Part shown: piece by piece, positions 28,469-37,505 of the stretch
How the letters are laid out: every line of letters begins with the position of its first letter
Numbering within the stretch: the stretch's first letter is position 1
NCBI RefSeq assembly: GCF_001422405.1
Contig: NZ_LMMV01000001.1
Span: 1,275-65,274 of the forward strand
Origin: Pseudorhodoferax sp. Leaf267
GTDB taxonomy: Bacteria; Pseudomonadota; Gammaproteobacteria; Burkholderiales; Burkholderiaceae_C
Direction: 5' to 3'
Length of the DNA: 64,000 nt
Program-made: the position numbers and the translations under genes
The notes under the pieces: generated by a model
Database searches by the model: none
What the model was told of the DNA's origin: nothing
What the model saw: only the letters and a program-made list of their open reading frames with translations

Positions 28469-29620
28469 ATGTCTGCTTGGGTCCTGCCGGATCACATCGC
28501 CGATGTATTGCCTTCCGAGGCCCGGCACATCGAAGAACTACGCCGCGAACTGCTGGACACTGCCCGTGGCTATGGCTACGAGCTGGTGATGCCACCATTG
28601 CTCGAGCACCTGGAGTCGCTGCTCACCGGCACCGGTGAGGCGCTGGATCTCCAGACTTTCAAACTCGTTGACCAGCTGTCGGGCCGCATGATGGGCCTGC
28701 GTGCCGACACGACGCCGCAGGTCGCACGCATCGATGCCCACCTGTTGAATCGCCAAGGTGTGACGCGGCTGTGCTACTGTGGCCCCGTGGCCCACACCCG
28801 GCCCGACCGTGCCCATGCCACGCGCGAGCCGCTGCAGTTCGGCGCCGAAATCTACGGGCACTCCGGCCTGGAGGCCGATGTCGAGGTGCTGCGGCTTGCA
28901 CTCGATTGCCTGGTGGCGGCGCAGGCCAGTGGCCTGAGCGTGGATCTCGGCGACGCGCGTATCGTGCGCGCGCTGCTGGCCGATGCTGATCTGCCGGCGG
29001 CGACGCTGGCCCGCATTCAGGCGGCGCTGACGACCAAAGATGCCGGCGAGCTCGCAGTGCTCACGCGCGACTTGCCCGCGCAGGACCGCGAAGGCCTGCG
29101 TGCCCTGCCGCAGCTGTACGGCGACATGGCCGTGCTCGACGAAGCCGCACGTGTGCTGCCGCCCAAGCCAGCCCTGCAGCAAGCCCTGGCCGAGTTGCGC
29201 CAGCTGGCGCGCGTGCTGGGCGATCGGGCACCGTTGAGCTTCGACCTGGCCGACCTGCGTGGTTACAGCTACTACAGCGGCATGCGCTTTGCGATCTACA
29301 GCACGCAGGCCGGCGATGCGCTGGCGCGGGGCGGCCGCTACGACGAGGTCGGCGCGGTGTTCGGGCGCAACCGGCCGGCCGTGGGCTTCAGCTTGGACCT
29401 GAAGCACTTGGTGGGCGCCGTGCCGCCACGGCCCCTGCGTGCTGCCATCCGCGCGCCCTGGGGTGAGGGCGAAAGCCTGCATGCGACGATCACGTCGCTG
29501 CGCCAGCGCGGCGAGACCGTGGTCTGCGTGCTGCCGGGCCATGAGAGCGAAGTCGATGAGTTCCATTGCGACCGCGTGCTGACGCACAGCGCCGGGCAAT
29601 GGGTCGTACAAGCCATCTGA
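28469..29620 (+). CDS. hisZ: ATP phosphoribosyltransferase regulatory subunit HisZ
   Basis: A histidyl-tRNA-synthetase paralogue that serves as regulatory subunit for the short form of HisG, the first step of histidine biosynthesis. 383 residues. It keeps the class II fold ([57 protein letters not shown]) but lacks the full synthetase set; the histidine loop is changed to [10 protein letters not shown]. It starts 72 bp after the DUF2065 gene. hisG is not in the window. Confidence 0.93.
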   Translation: MSAWVLPDHIADVLPSEARHIEELRRELLDTARGYGYELVMPPLLEHLESLLTGTGEALDLQTFKLVDQLSGRMMGLRADTTPQVARIDAHLLNRQGVTRLCYCGPVAHTRPDRAHATREPLQFGAEIYGHSGLEADVEVLRLALDCLVAAQASGLSVDLGDARIVRALLADADLPAATLARIQAALTTKDAGELAVLTRDLPAQDREGLRALPQLYGDMAVLDEAARVLPPKPALQQALAELRQLARVLGDRAPLSFDLADLRGYSYYSGMRFAIYSTQAGDALARGGRYDEVGAVFGRNRPAVGFSLDLKHLVGAVPPRPLRAAIRAPWGEGESLHATITSLRQRGETVVCVLPGHESEVDEFHCDRVLTHSAGQWVVQAI

Positions 29621-29630
29621 ACAAACCTGA

Positions 29631-30986
<1,356 letters not shown>

Positions 30987-31027
30987 GCCGTTTCCCATTC
31001 AACAAGCACCCACGAGGAATACCGCCC

Positions 31028-31552
31028 ATGTTGACCGAAGACGGCAAACACCTGTACGTCAGCTATGACGAGTACCACAACCTGATCGAGAAGCTGGCGA
31101 TCAAGGTGCACCAGTCGGGCTGGGAGTTCGACAACATCCTGTGCCTGGCGCGCGGCGGCATGCGGCCGGGCGACATCCTGTCGCGCATCTTCGACAAGCC
31201 GCTGGCCATCATGTCCACCAGCTCCTACCGCGCCGAAGCCGGGACGCGGCAGGGCAACCTGGACATCGCGCGCTTCATCACCACGCCCAAGGGCGAGATC
31301 GCCGGCAAGGTGCTTTTGGTCGACGACCTGGCCGACAGCGGCCACACCCTGAACGCCGTGATCAAGCTGCTCAAGACCAGCTACGCTCCCATCACCGAGC
31401 TGCGCAGCGCCGTCCTGTGGACCAAGGGCGTGTCCACCTTCACGGCTGACTACTCTGTCGAGTTCCTGCCCACCAATCCCTGGATCCACCAGCCATTCGA
31501 AGGCTACGACAGCATGGGGCCGGCGCAGTTGCTGGAGAAGTGGAAGGTCTGA
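31028..31552 (+). CDS. Phosphoribosyltransferase (xanthine/hypoxanthine-like)
   Basis: A type I phosphoribosyltransferase of 174 residues. The PRPP-binding motif is VLLVDDLADSGHTL (two acidic residues then ADSG), with the PP-loop LARGGMRPGD upstream. These resemble xanthine-guanine or hypoxanthine phosphoribosyltransferases, which fits its place behind purA. Exact base specificity cannot be read from sequence. Confidence 0.88.
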   Translation: MLTEDGKHLYVSYDEYHNLIEKLAIKVHQSGWEFDNILCLARGGMRPGDILSRIFDKPLAIMSTSSYRAEAGTRQGNLDIARFITTPKGEIAGKVLLVDDLADSGHTLNAVIKLLKTSYAPITELRSAVLWTKGVSTFTADYSVEFLPTNPWIHQPFEGYDSMGPAQLLEKWKV

Positions 31553-31586
31553 ATCGGGCGGCGCAGGCGGCGGCTAACATGGCCGC

Positions 31587-32801
31587 ATGAGCATGCCCAC
31601 CGATCTGATCCACCACCCCTACGCGCCCCCCGCGGCCTTCGCCGCACCACAGCCCGGCGTCTTCAAGGCGTCCACCGTCATCTTCCCGAACGTCGCGGCC
31701 ATGCGCAACCGCGAATGGAAGGACAAGTCCGGCTACACCTACGGCCTGCACGGCACGCCCACCACGTTCATCCTTGAGGAGCGCCTGTGCGCACTGGAGG
31801 GCGGGCTGCAATGCCTGCTGGTGCCGAGCGGCCTGGCCGCCATTGCCAACGTCGCGCTGTCGCTGCTGGTGAGCGGCGACGAAGTGTTGATCCCCGACAA
31901 CGCCTACGGCCCGAATAAGACGCTGGCCAACGGCGAGCTGAAGGACTGGGGCATCACGCACCGCACCTATGACCCCATGGACCCGGCAGACCTGGCGGCG
32001 AAGATCGGGCCGCGCACCCGCCTGGTCTGGCTGGAAGCCGCGGGCTCGGTGACGCTGGAGTTTCCCGACCTCGTGGAGATGACGCGCATCTGCCGTGCCA
32101 AGGGCGTGATCAGCGCGCTCGACAACACCTGGGGTGCGGGCCTGGCTTTCAATGCCTTCGATCTCGGCACGGTGGCCGAGCCTCTGGGCGTCGACATCTC
32201 GGTCCATGCACTGACCAAGTACCCCAGTGGCGGCGGCGACGTGCTGATGGGCAGCGTGATCACGCGCGACGCAGCGCTGCACCTGAAACTCAAGCTGACC
32301 CACATGCGCCTGGGCCTGGGTGTGAGCGCCAACGACACCGAGACCGTTCTGCGCTCGCTGCCCAGCATCGCACTGCGCTACCGCGCGCACGATGCAGCGG
32401 CGCGCACGCTGGCCTCCTGGTGCCAGGGGCGCGACGCGTTCGCACAGGTTCTGCACCCGGCGCTGGCCGACTCGCCAGGCCATGCGCATTGGGCGGCACT
32501 GTGCAACCGCGATGGCGGCACCGAGCCGGGTCGCGCGGCCGGCTTGTTCAGCGTGATCGTCGACCCGCGGTTCGACGCCACCCGCGTCGATGCGTTTTGC
32601 GACGCGCTGCGCCTGTTCAAGCTGGGCTACAGCTGGGGCGGTCCGATGAGCCTGGTCGTGCCATACGAGCTGGGGAGCATGCGCAGCCGCTGGCCGGCGC
32701 ATCTGGCACACGGCACGCTCATCCGCTTCTCGGTTGGCCTTGAAGCTGTACACGACCTGCAGGCAGATTTGGCGCAGGCCATGGTGCAGGCACTGGCATA
32801 G
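31587..32801 (+). CDS. PLP-dependent Cys/Met-metabolism enzyme (cystathionine beta-lyase-like)
   Basis: A 404-residue member of the Cys/Met PLP family. It has YGLHGTPTTFILEERLCALE (substrate and phosphate binding), PSGLAAIANVALSLL, ALDNTWGAG with the PLP-ring Asp, and the Schiff-base Lys in HALTKYPSGGGDVLMGS. The sequence is nearest to cystathionine beta-lyase (MetC), which makes homocysteine, pyruvate and ammonia; gamma-lyase or synthase is possible. Transcription probably comes with the phosphoribosyltransferase, 34 bp upstream. Confidence 0.88.
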   Translation: MSMPTDLIHHPYAPPAAFAAPQPGVFKASTVIFPNVAAMRNREWKDKSGYTYGLHGTPTTFILEERLCALEGGLQCLLVPSGLAAIANVALSLLVSGDEVLIPDNAYGPNKTLANGELKDWGITHRTYDPMDPADLAAKIGPRTRLVWLEAAGSVTLEFPDLVEMTRICRAKGVISALDNTWGAGLAFNAFDLGTVAEPLGVDISVHALTKYPSGGGDVLMGSVITRDAALHLKLKLTHMRLGLGVSANDTETVLRSLPSIALRYRAHDAAARTLASWCQGRDAFAQVLHPALADSPGHAHWAALCNRDGGTEPGRAAGLFSVIVDPRFDATRVDAFCDALRLFKLGYSWGGPMSLVVPYELGSMRSRWPAHLAHGTLIRFSVGLEAVHDLQADLAQAMVQALA

Positions 32802-32906
32802 CAATGGTGTACACCGTCTTATCCGCACAAATGCGTATTCACCCGAGCCGTTTGGCTCGGCCGAACTGTTAGAGTGACACCACCCATCTTTTGAGAGAGC
32901 ACGACA

Positions 32907-33101
32907 TTGGCTACACCCAACTACGGATACGAAAAACGTCAGAAAGAGCTGGCCAAGAAGCGCAAGAAGGAGGAGAAGCTCAAGGCCAAGTCCGAGCGCA
33001 AGCACCTGGGCCCTGGCGACGCCGATGGCCAGACGGGCGACGAGGCCCCTGCGGACGGCGAGCAGGGCGGCACGCCCCCGACGCCTGGCACGCCGGCCTG
33101 A
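32907..33101 (+). CDS. Small Lys-rich hypothetical protein
   Basis: 64 residues starting at a TTG (32907) after GAGAGAGC. The first half is strongly basic and helical (YGYEKRQKELAKKRKKEEKL, then KAKSERKH); the second half is an acidic, Gly/Pro-rich tail. I recall similar short proteins as widespread hypotheticals in Comamonadaceae, but cannot check this here. No domain is recognised. A hairpin CCGAGCC/GGCTCGG lies about 50 bp upstream. The bipolar layout suggests nucleic-acid binding; that is a guess. Confidence 0.75.
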   Translation: MATPNYGYEKRQKELAKKRKKEEKLKAKSERKHLGPGDADGQTGDEAPADGEQGGTPPTPGTPA

Positions 33102-33104
33102 TCT

Positions 33105-34172
33105 TCAACCGGCTTCGTCGCTCGCCATGATGCGGCGTGCCAGATCGGCCATGGCATCGGCGGAGCGGTCCCTGGCGACATGCACCGGCGCTTGCGCGTA
33201 ACGGCTGAAGCTGCGGCCGATGGAATGTTCGTAGCCCGGGTCGTAGTGCTGCTGCAACAGCTCCCGCACCAAGGCGTCGAAGCGGCCGGCACGCACATGT
33301 TCCTGCCATCCTTGGACAGTGAGCTTTCCACGCATCTCGCGCAGTACGTCCAGACGACCGCATAGAAAATCCGCGTCCTGCAGCAGCGGCGCATAGTCTT
33401 CCAGTAACAGCGCCACGCGCTCGTCTTCGGCCAGCAGCAGACGCACACAGCGCGCTGCGCGCATGGCTTGCATCAAGGCATCGGGAACCACCACGTTGCC
33501 GACCTTCCTGCTCTCGCTTTCCACGAACACCGGCCGTGCGGGGTCGAAGGATCGCAGCCGCTCCCAGATGCGCGTCTCGAAATGCTTCTGGCTGGGTTGC
33601 GCGACGCCGGGAATGGCGCCGAGCACCGAGGCGCGGTGGCTGGCCAGCGCCTCCAGATCCAGAACCTGTGCGCCTTCGGCCAGGAGCGCCTGCAACAGCC
33701 GCGTCTTGCCCGTGCCAGTGTTGCCGCAGACCACGCGCCACTGCAGCGGTGCGACCAACGGTGGGAGGTCGTCGATGACGGCACGTCGAAAGGCCTGGTA
33801 ACCACCCTCGACCAGACTGACCTTGAACCCGATCTGCCCCAGGATCAGCGCCAGTGCGTTGCTGCGCTGACCACCGCGCCAGCAATAAACCAGGGGCTGC
33901 CAGTGCTTGGGCACCTGCAGCACATGGCGGTCGATGTGGTCGGCGATGTTGCGCGCCGCCATCGCAGCGCCGCGCTTGCGGGCCTCGAAAGCGCTGATCT
34001 GCTTGTACGTGGTGCCGACGATTCGGCGTTCTTCGTTGCGCAGCGTAGGCCAGTTCACGGCGCCAGGCATGTGGTCGAGCGCGAACTCATCCTCGCTGCG
34101 TGCATCGATGATGGCCGAGAAGCCTTCCAGGCTGGCGATGGCCTGCGGCGCCGGCACGCGCGTGATGTTCAT
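33105..34172 (-). CDS. mnmH: tRNA 2-selenouridine synthase
   Basis: Replaces sulfur by selenium in 2-thiouridine at tRNA wobble positions through a geranylated intermediate. 355 residues: an N-terminal rhodanese domain with the catalytic Cys97 in YCWRGGQRS, and a C-terminal P-loop domain with GNTGTGKT at 150-157. Cys97 falls at the same position as in E. coli MnmH (SelU). Activity needs selenophosphate from SelD, which is not in this window. It lies two bases after the tesA stop on the minus strand. Confidence 0.94.
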   Translation of the reverse strand: MNITRVPAPQAIASLEGFSAIIDARSEDEFALDHMPGAVNWPTLRNEERRIVGTTYKQISAFEARKRGAAMAARNIADHIDRHVLQVPKHWQPLVYCWRGGQRSNALALILGQIGFKVSLVEGGYQAFRRAVIDDLPPLVAPLQWRVVCGNTGTGKTRLLQALLAEGAQVLDLEALASHRASVLGAIPGVAQPSQKHFETRIWERLRSFDPARPVFVESESRKVGNVVVPDALMQAMRAARCVRLLLAEDERVALLLEDYAPLLQDADFLCGRLDVLREMRGKLTVQGWQEHVRAGRFDALVRELLQQHYDPGYEHSIGRSFSRYAQAPVHVARDRSADAMADLARRIMASDEAG

Positions 34173-34174
34173 GG

Positions 34175-34828
34175 CTAGCGCAGTTGCCGACGCAGTGCGG
34201 GCCAGACGTTGTCCAGCATCGCAGCCTGTGCTTCCTCGCGCGGGTGGATGCGGTCGGCCTGGAACAGCGAGGCCGCATCGGGGCCGTCTGCGACGCCCTT
34301 GAGCAGAAACGGGACCAGGCCTGCCTTGCGTTCGGCAGCGACCTCGGCGAACAGGGAGGAGAACTGCCGCCCGTAGTCGCCGCCGTAGTTGGGAGGCACC
34401 TGCATGCCCACGATCAGCACCTGGGCGCCGGCGTCCTGAGCGGCTTGGGTCATGGCGCGCAGGTTGTCGGCCGTGCTCTTGAGCGGCAGGCCGCGCAAGG
34501 CATCGTTGCCACCCAGCTCCAGCACCATGTGCGTGGGCTGGTAGCTGCGCAGCAGCGGTGCCAGCCGTGCACGGCCGCCCGAGGTGGTGTCGCCGCTGAT
34601 GCTGGCGTTGCGCACGTCGGCCGACACACCTTCCTTGGCCAGGCGCTGCTGCAGCAGCGCGACCCAGCCCGCGCCGCGGCGCAGCCCGTATTCAGCCGAC
34701 AGCGAGTCGCCGACGACAAGGATGCGGTGGCGGGTGGTGGATGCGTCGGCGGCCTTGGCCGTCTGGGCCCACGATGGCCTCAGCGCCAAGGGGATGTACA
34801 GGCCCGCGATAAAGTGTCGTCGTCTCAA
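34175..34828 (-). CDS. tesA: Arylesterase / lysophospholipase-thioesterase I TesA
   Basis: A periplasmic SGNH-family hydrolase. Block I is VVGDSLSAEYGL with the nucleophilic Ser, block II ISGDTTSGG, block III ELGGNDALRGL and block V DRIHPREEAQ with the Asp and His. A signal peptide with an Arg-rich start (LRRRHFIAGLYIPLALRPSW) precedes the mature part. The start is uncertain: TTG at 34828 has AAAGG ten bases upstream, while another TTG at 34846 would overlap the divergent ybbA start. 217 residues as given. The tesA/ybbA divergent pair is conserved in proteobacteria. Confidence 0.88.
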   Translation of the reverse strand: MRRRHFIAGLYIPLALRPSWAQTAKAADASTTRHRILVVGDSLSAEYGLRRGAGWVALLQQRLAKEGVSADVRNASISGDTTSGGRARLAPLLRSYQPTHMVLELGGNDALRGLPLKSTADNLRAMTQAAQDAGAQVLIVGMQVPPNYGGDYGRQFSSLFAEVAAERKAGLVPFLLKGVADGPDAASLFQADRIHPREEAQAAMLDNVWPALRRQLR

Positions 34829-34845
34829 AACCAAGAAGCCTTTCA

Positions 34846-35529
34846 ATGTCCAATCCCCCGGGCGCCGCGCTTGTTTCTGTCGAACATGTGTTCAAGTCGG
34901 TCAGCGACTCGACGGGCACGCTCGACATTCTGCGCGATATCGATTTCACCTTGGCTGCGCGGGAAACAGCGGCCATCGTGGGTGCCTCGGGCTCCGGCAA
35001 GAGCACGCTGCTGTCCATCATCGCGGGGCTGGATACGCCCTCGCGCGGCACCGTGCGGATCGCCGGGCAGGACCTCTTCGCGATCGACGAGGACCAGCGC
35101 GCCGCATTGCGCGCACAGAAGGTCGGCTTCGTGTTCCAAAGCTTCCAGCTGATGGGGAACCTCACGGCGCTGGAGAACGTGATGCTGCCGCTGGAGCTGG
35201 CCGGCCGGCGCGACGCGCGTGCCGCGGCCACCGAGATGTTGGCGCGCGTGGGCCTGTCCGAGCGGCTGTCCCACTACCCGCGCGTGCTGTCCGGCGGCGA
35301 ACAGCAGCGCGTGGCGCTGGCGCGAGCCTTCGTCGTGCAGCCGGCCGTGCTGCTGGCCGACGAGCCCACCGGCAGCCTGGACTTCGCCACCGGTGAGAAG
35401 GTCATGGAGCTGATGTTCGACCTGAACCGCGAGCAGGGTACGACCCTGGTCTTGGTCACGCACGACCGAGCCATCGCGGCGCAGTGCGAACGCCGCATCA
35501 CGATCGAGGCGGGCCGCGTGGCCGCCTAA
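34846..35529 (+). CDS. ybbA: ABC transporter ATPase YbbA
   Basis: A 227-residue MacB/LolD-type ATPase: VGASGSGKSTLLSIIAGLD (Walker A), VFQSFQLMGNLTALENVMLP (Q loop), VLSGGEQQRVALARAF (signature) and VLLADEPTGSLD (Walker B). In E. coli YbbA works with the FtsX-like permease YbbP next to it. Here no permease gene follows; rlmB begins 88 bp later. Either the partner is elsewhere or the protein works alone. Confidence 0.88.
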   Translation: MSNPPGAALVSVEHVFKSVSDSTGTLDILRDIDFTLAARETAAIVGASGSGKSTLLSIIAGLDTPSRGTVRIAGQDLFAIDEDQRAALRAQKVGFVFQSFQLMGNLTALENVMLPLELAGRRDARAAATEMLARVGLSERLSHYPRVLSGGEQQRVALARAFVVQPAVLLADEPTGSLDFATGEKVMELMFDLNREQGTTLVLVTHDRAIAAQCERRITIEAGRVAA

Positions 35530-35617
35530 TTCGAAGCAGCTGGTCGGCCAGCAATCGCGCGGCCAGTGCTGTGCGCCTGATGGGTTGTGACCAGCCAACG
35601 CCGATAATCGCGCCCCT

Positions 35618-36361
35618 ATGTCAGCCCCCAAAATCCTGTTCGGCTTCCACGCGGTCGGCGTGCGGCTGAAGACGGCGCCGCAGTCCATCGTGGAGATCTA
35701 CTACGAGCCGACGCGGCGCGACGCGCGCATGCGCCAATTCCTCGACCGTGTGCGCGAAGCTGGCACGCGGCTGATCGAGGCTGATGGCCCGCGCTTGTCC
35801 AAGCTGGCCGGCAGCCATGGCCACCAGGGTGTGGCGGCGCGCGTGCAGCCCTTGCCGCAACAGCACTCGCTGGACGATTTCCTCGATGGCCTGACGGTGC
35901 CACCGCTGCTGCTGGTGCTGGACGGCGTGACTGATCCGCACAATTTGGGCGCCTGCCTGCGGGTGGCCGATGGTGCCGGCGCCCACGCGGTGATTGCGCC
36001 CAAGGACCATGCGGCTGGGCTGAACGCGACCGTGGCCAAGGTGGCCAGCGGTGCGGCCGAGACCATGCCGTACTTCATGGTCACCAACCTGGCGCGCACG
36101 CTGGGCGAACTGAAGGAGCGCAGCATCTGGTGCGTGGGCACGAGCGACGACGCGCCCGCGACGTTGTACCAGACCGACCTGCGCGGGCCGACGGCGCTGG
36201 TGCTGGGCGCCGAAGGCGAGGGCATGCGCCAGCTCACGCGCAAGACCTGCGATGCGCTGATCAGCATCCCCATGCAGGGCGCGGTCGAGAGCCTTAATGT
36301 CTCGGTGGCCAGCGGCGTGTGCCTGTACGAGGCCCTGCGCCAGCGCGGCGTGCAGGCTTAG
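35618..36361 (+). CDS. rlmB: 23S rRNA Gm2251 2'-O-methyltransferase RlmB
   Basis: A SPOUT (trefoil-knot) methyltransferase of 247 residues. An N-terminal L30e-like substrate-binding domain (LFGFHAVGVRLKTAPQSIVE) precedes the SPOUT core: LVLDGVTDPHNLGACLRVAD (motif 1), LVLGAEGEGMRQLTRKTCD (motif 2) and IPMQGAVESLNVSVASGVCL (motif 3). These contain the SAM-knot residues. The TAG stop overlaps the TAA stop of the convergent aldo/keto reductase gene. Confidence 0.94.
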   Translation: MSAPKILFGFHAVGVRLKTAPQSIVEIYYEPTRRDARMRQFLDRVREAGTRLIEADGPRLSKLAGSHGHQGVAARVQPLPQQHSLDDFLDGLTVPPLLLVLDGVTDPHNLGACLRVADGAGAHAVIAPKDHAAGLNATVAKVASGAAETMPYFMVTNLARTLGELKERSIWCVGTSDDAPATLYQTDLRGPTALVLGAEGEGMRQLTRKTCDALISIPMQGAVESLNVSVASGVCLYEALRQRGVQA

Positions 36362-37314
36362 TCTTCAGCGCTCGCAGCGTCCAGGCGCGCGACGGCATCT
36401 GCCGGCAGCTTCAGCCGGGCCGCGGCGACCAGTTGTTGCAGCTGCGCCAATGAGGTCGCGCTGGCGATCGGTGAGGTGACGCTGGGCCGCGCCAGCAGCC
36501 AGGCCACGGCGACCGCTGCCGGCTCGGCATTCAACTCGGCGCCCACCGAGTCCAGCGCCGCCAGGATGCGCAGCCCGCGCGCGTTGAGGTACTTGCCCGT
36601 TGTGCTCTTGCCGCGCAGGCTTTTCGCCGCGTCCCCCGTGCTGCGGTATTTGCCGGTCAGAAATCCAGCCGCCAGGGCGTAGAAGTTCATGACACCGATG
36701 CCGTTGTCCACGCAGACCTGCTCCAGCGCGTCCTCGAACACGGCCCGGTCGTACAGGTTGTACAGCGGTTGCAGCGACTCGTAGCGTGGCAGGCCGTGCC
36801 GGCTGCTGGTGTCCAGTGCCTCGGCCAGGCGCGGAGCGGTGTAGTTCGATGCGCCGATGGCCCGCACCTTGCCGGCCTGGATCAGGTCCGCATAGGCGCC
36901 CAGCGTGTCGGCCAGCGGCGTGCCGGCGTCGTCGTCATGGGACTGGTACAGGTCGATGCGGTCGGTCTGCAGACGCTTGAGTGAAGCCTCCACGGCCTGG
37001 CGGATGTAGGCCGACGACAGGCCCACCTTGCCCTTGCCCATGTCCTTGCCAACTTTGGTGGCCAGCACCACCTGGTTGCGCTTGCCGCTTTTTTTGAGCC
37101 AGCGGCCCAGCACGGCTTCCGATTCCCCGCCCTGGTGGCCGCTTGCCCAGCGCGAGTACACGTCGGCCGTGTCGATGAAGTTGAAGCCCGCGTCCAGCCA
37201 GGCGTCGAGCAGGGAGAAGGATGTGGCCTCGTCCACCGTCCAGCCAAACACATTGCCGCCGAAGCACAGCGGTGAGACTTGCAGGCCGGAACGGCCCAGA
37301 GAGCGCAGGAGCAT
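36358..37314 (-). CDS. Aldo/keto reductase
   Basis: An NADPH-dependent TIM-barrel oxidoreductase of 318 residues. The tetrad is visible: Asp and Tyr in FIDTADVYSRW, Lys in VVLATKVGKDMG, His in YQSHDDDAGTPL. GASNYTAPRLAEAL and VAWLLARPSVTSPIASATSL are the usual C-terminal motifs, the latter binding NADPH. The ATG at 37314 starts the conserved LLRSLGRSGL; an ATG at 37347 adds 11 residues. The substrate is unknown. It runs convergently into rlmB. Confidence 0.88.
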   Translation of the reverse strand: MLLRSLGRSGLQVSPLCFGGNVFGWTVDEATSFSLLDAWLDAGFNFIDTADVYSRWASGHQGGESEAVLGRWLKKSGKRNQVVLATKVGKDMGKGKVGLSSAYIRQAVEASLKRLQTDRIDLYQSHDDDAGTPLADTLGAYADLIQAGKVRAIGASNYTAPRLAEALDTSSRHGLPRYESLQPLYNLYDRAVFEDALEQVCVDNGIGVMNFYALAAGFLTGKYRSTGDAAKSLRGKSTTGKYLNARGLRILAALDSVGAELNAEPAAVAVAWLLARPSVTSPIASATSLAQLQQLVAAARLKLPADAVARLDAASAED

Positions 37315-37505
37315 GGTGTCAGGATGTGAAGTTGTGCGGGGCTGCATTGTTGCGCCCGCCGCGAAGCGCCATCACTCGTTCTTAAATTGGTGCAAAAGAT
37401 CACGTTCATCTGTATTCAAAAGTGGCGATTCGCAGCCATTACGTTACATTCGGCAACGTTTCATGCCCGCCTTTGGCTGCAACACCGTACCGAATGAACT
37501 GCACC

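Noticed and set aside
37422-37505. A sigma-54 promoter upstream of prsT
   Set aside because: CGGCAAC and TGGCG motifs occur, but the GC element is off by one or more bases from the needed spacing.
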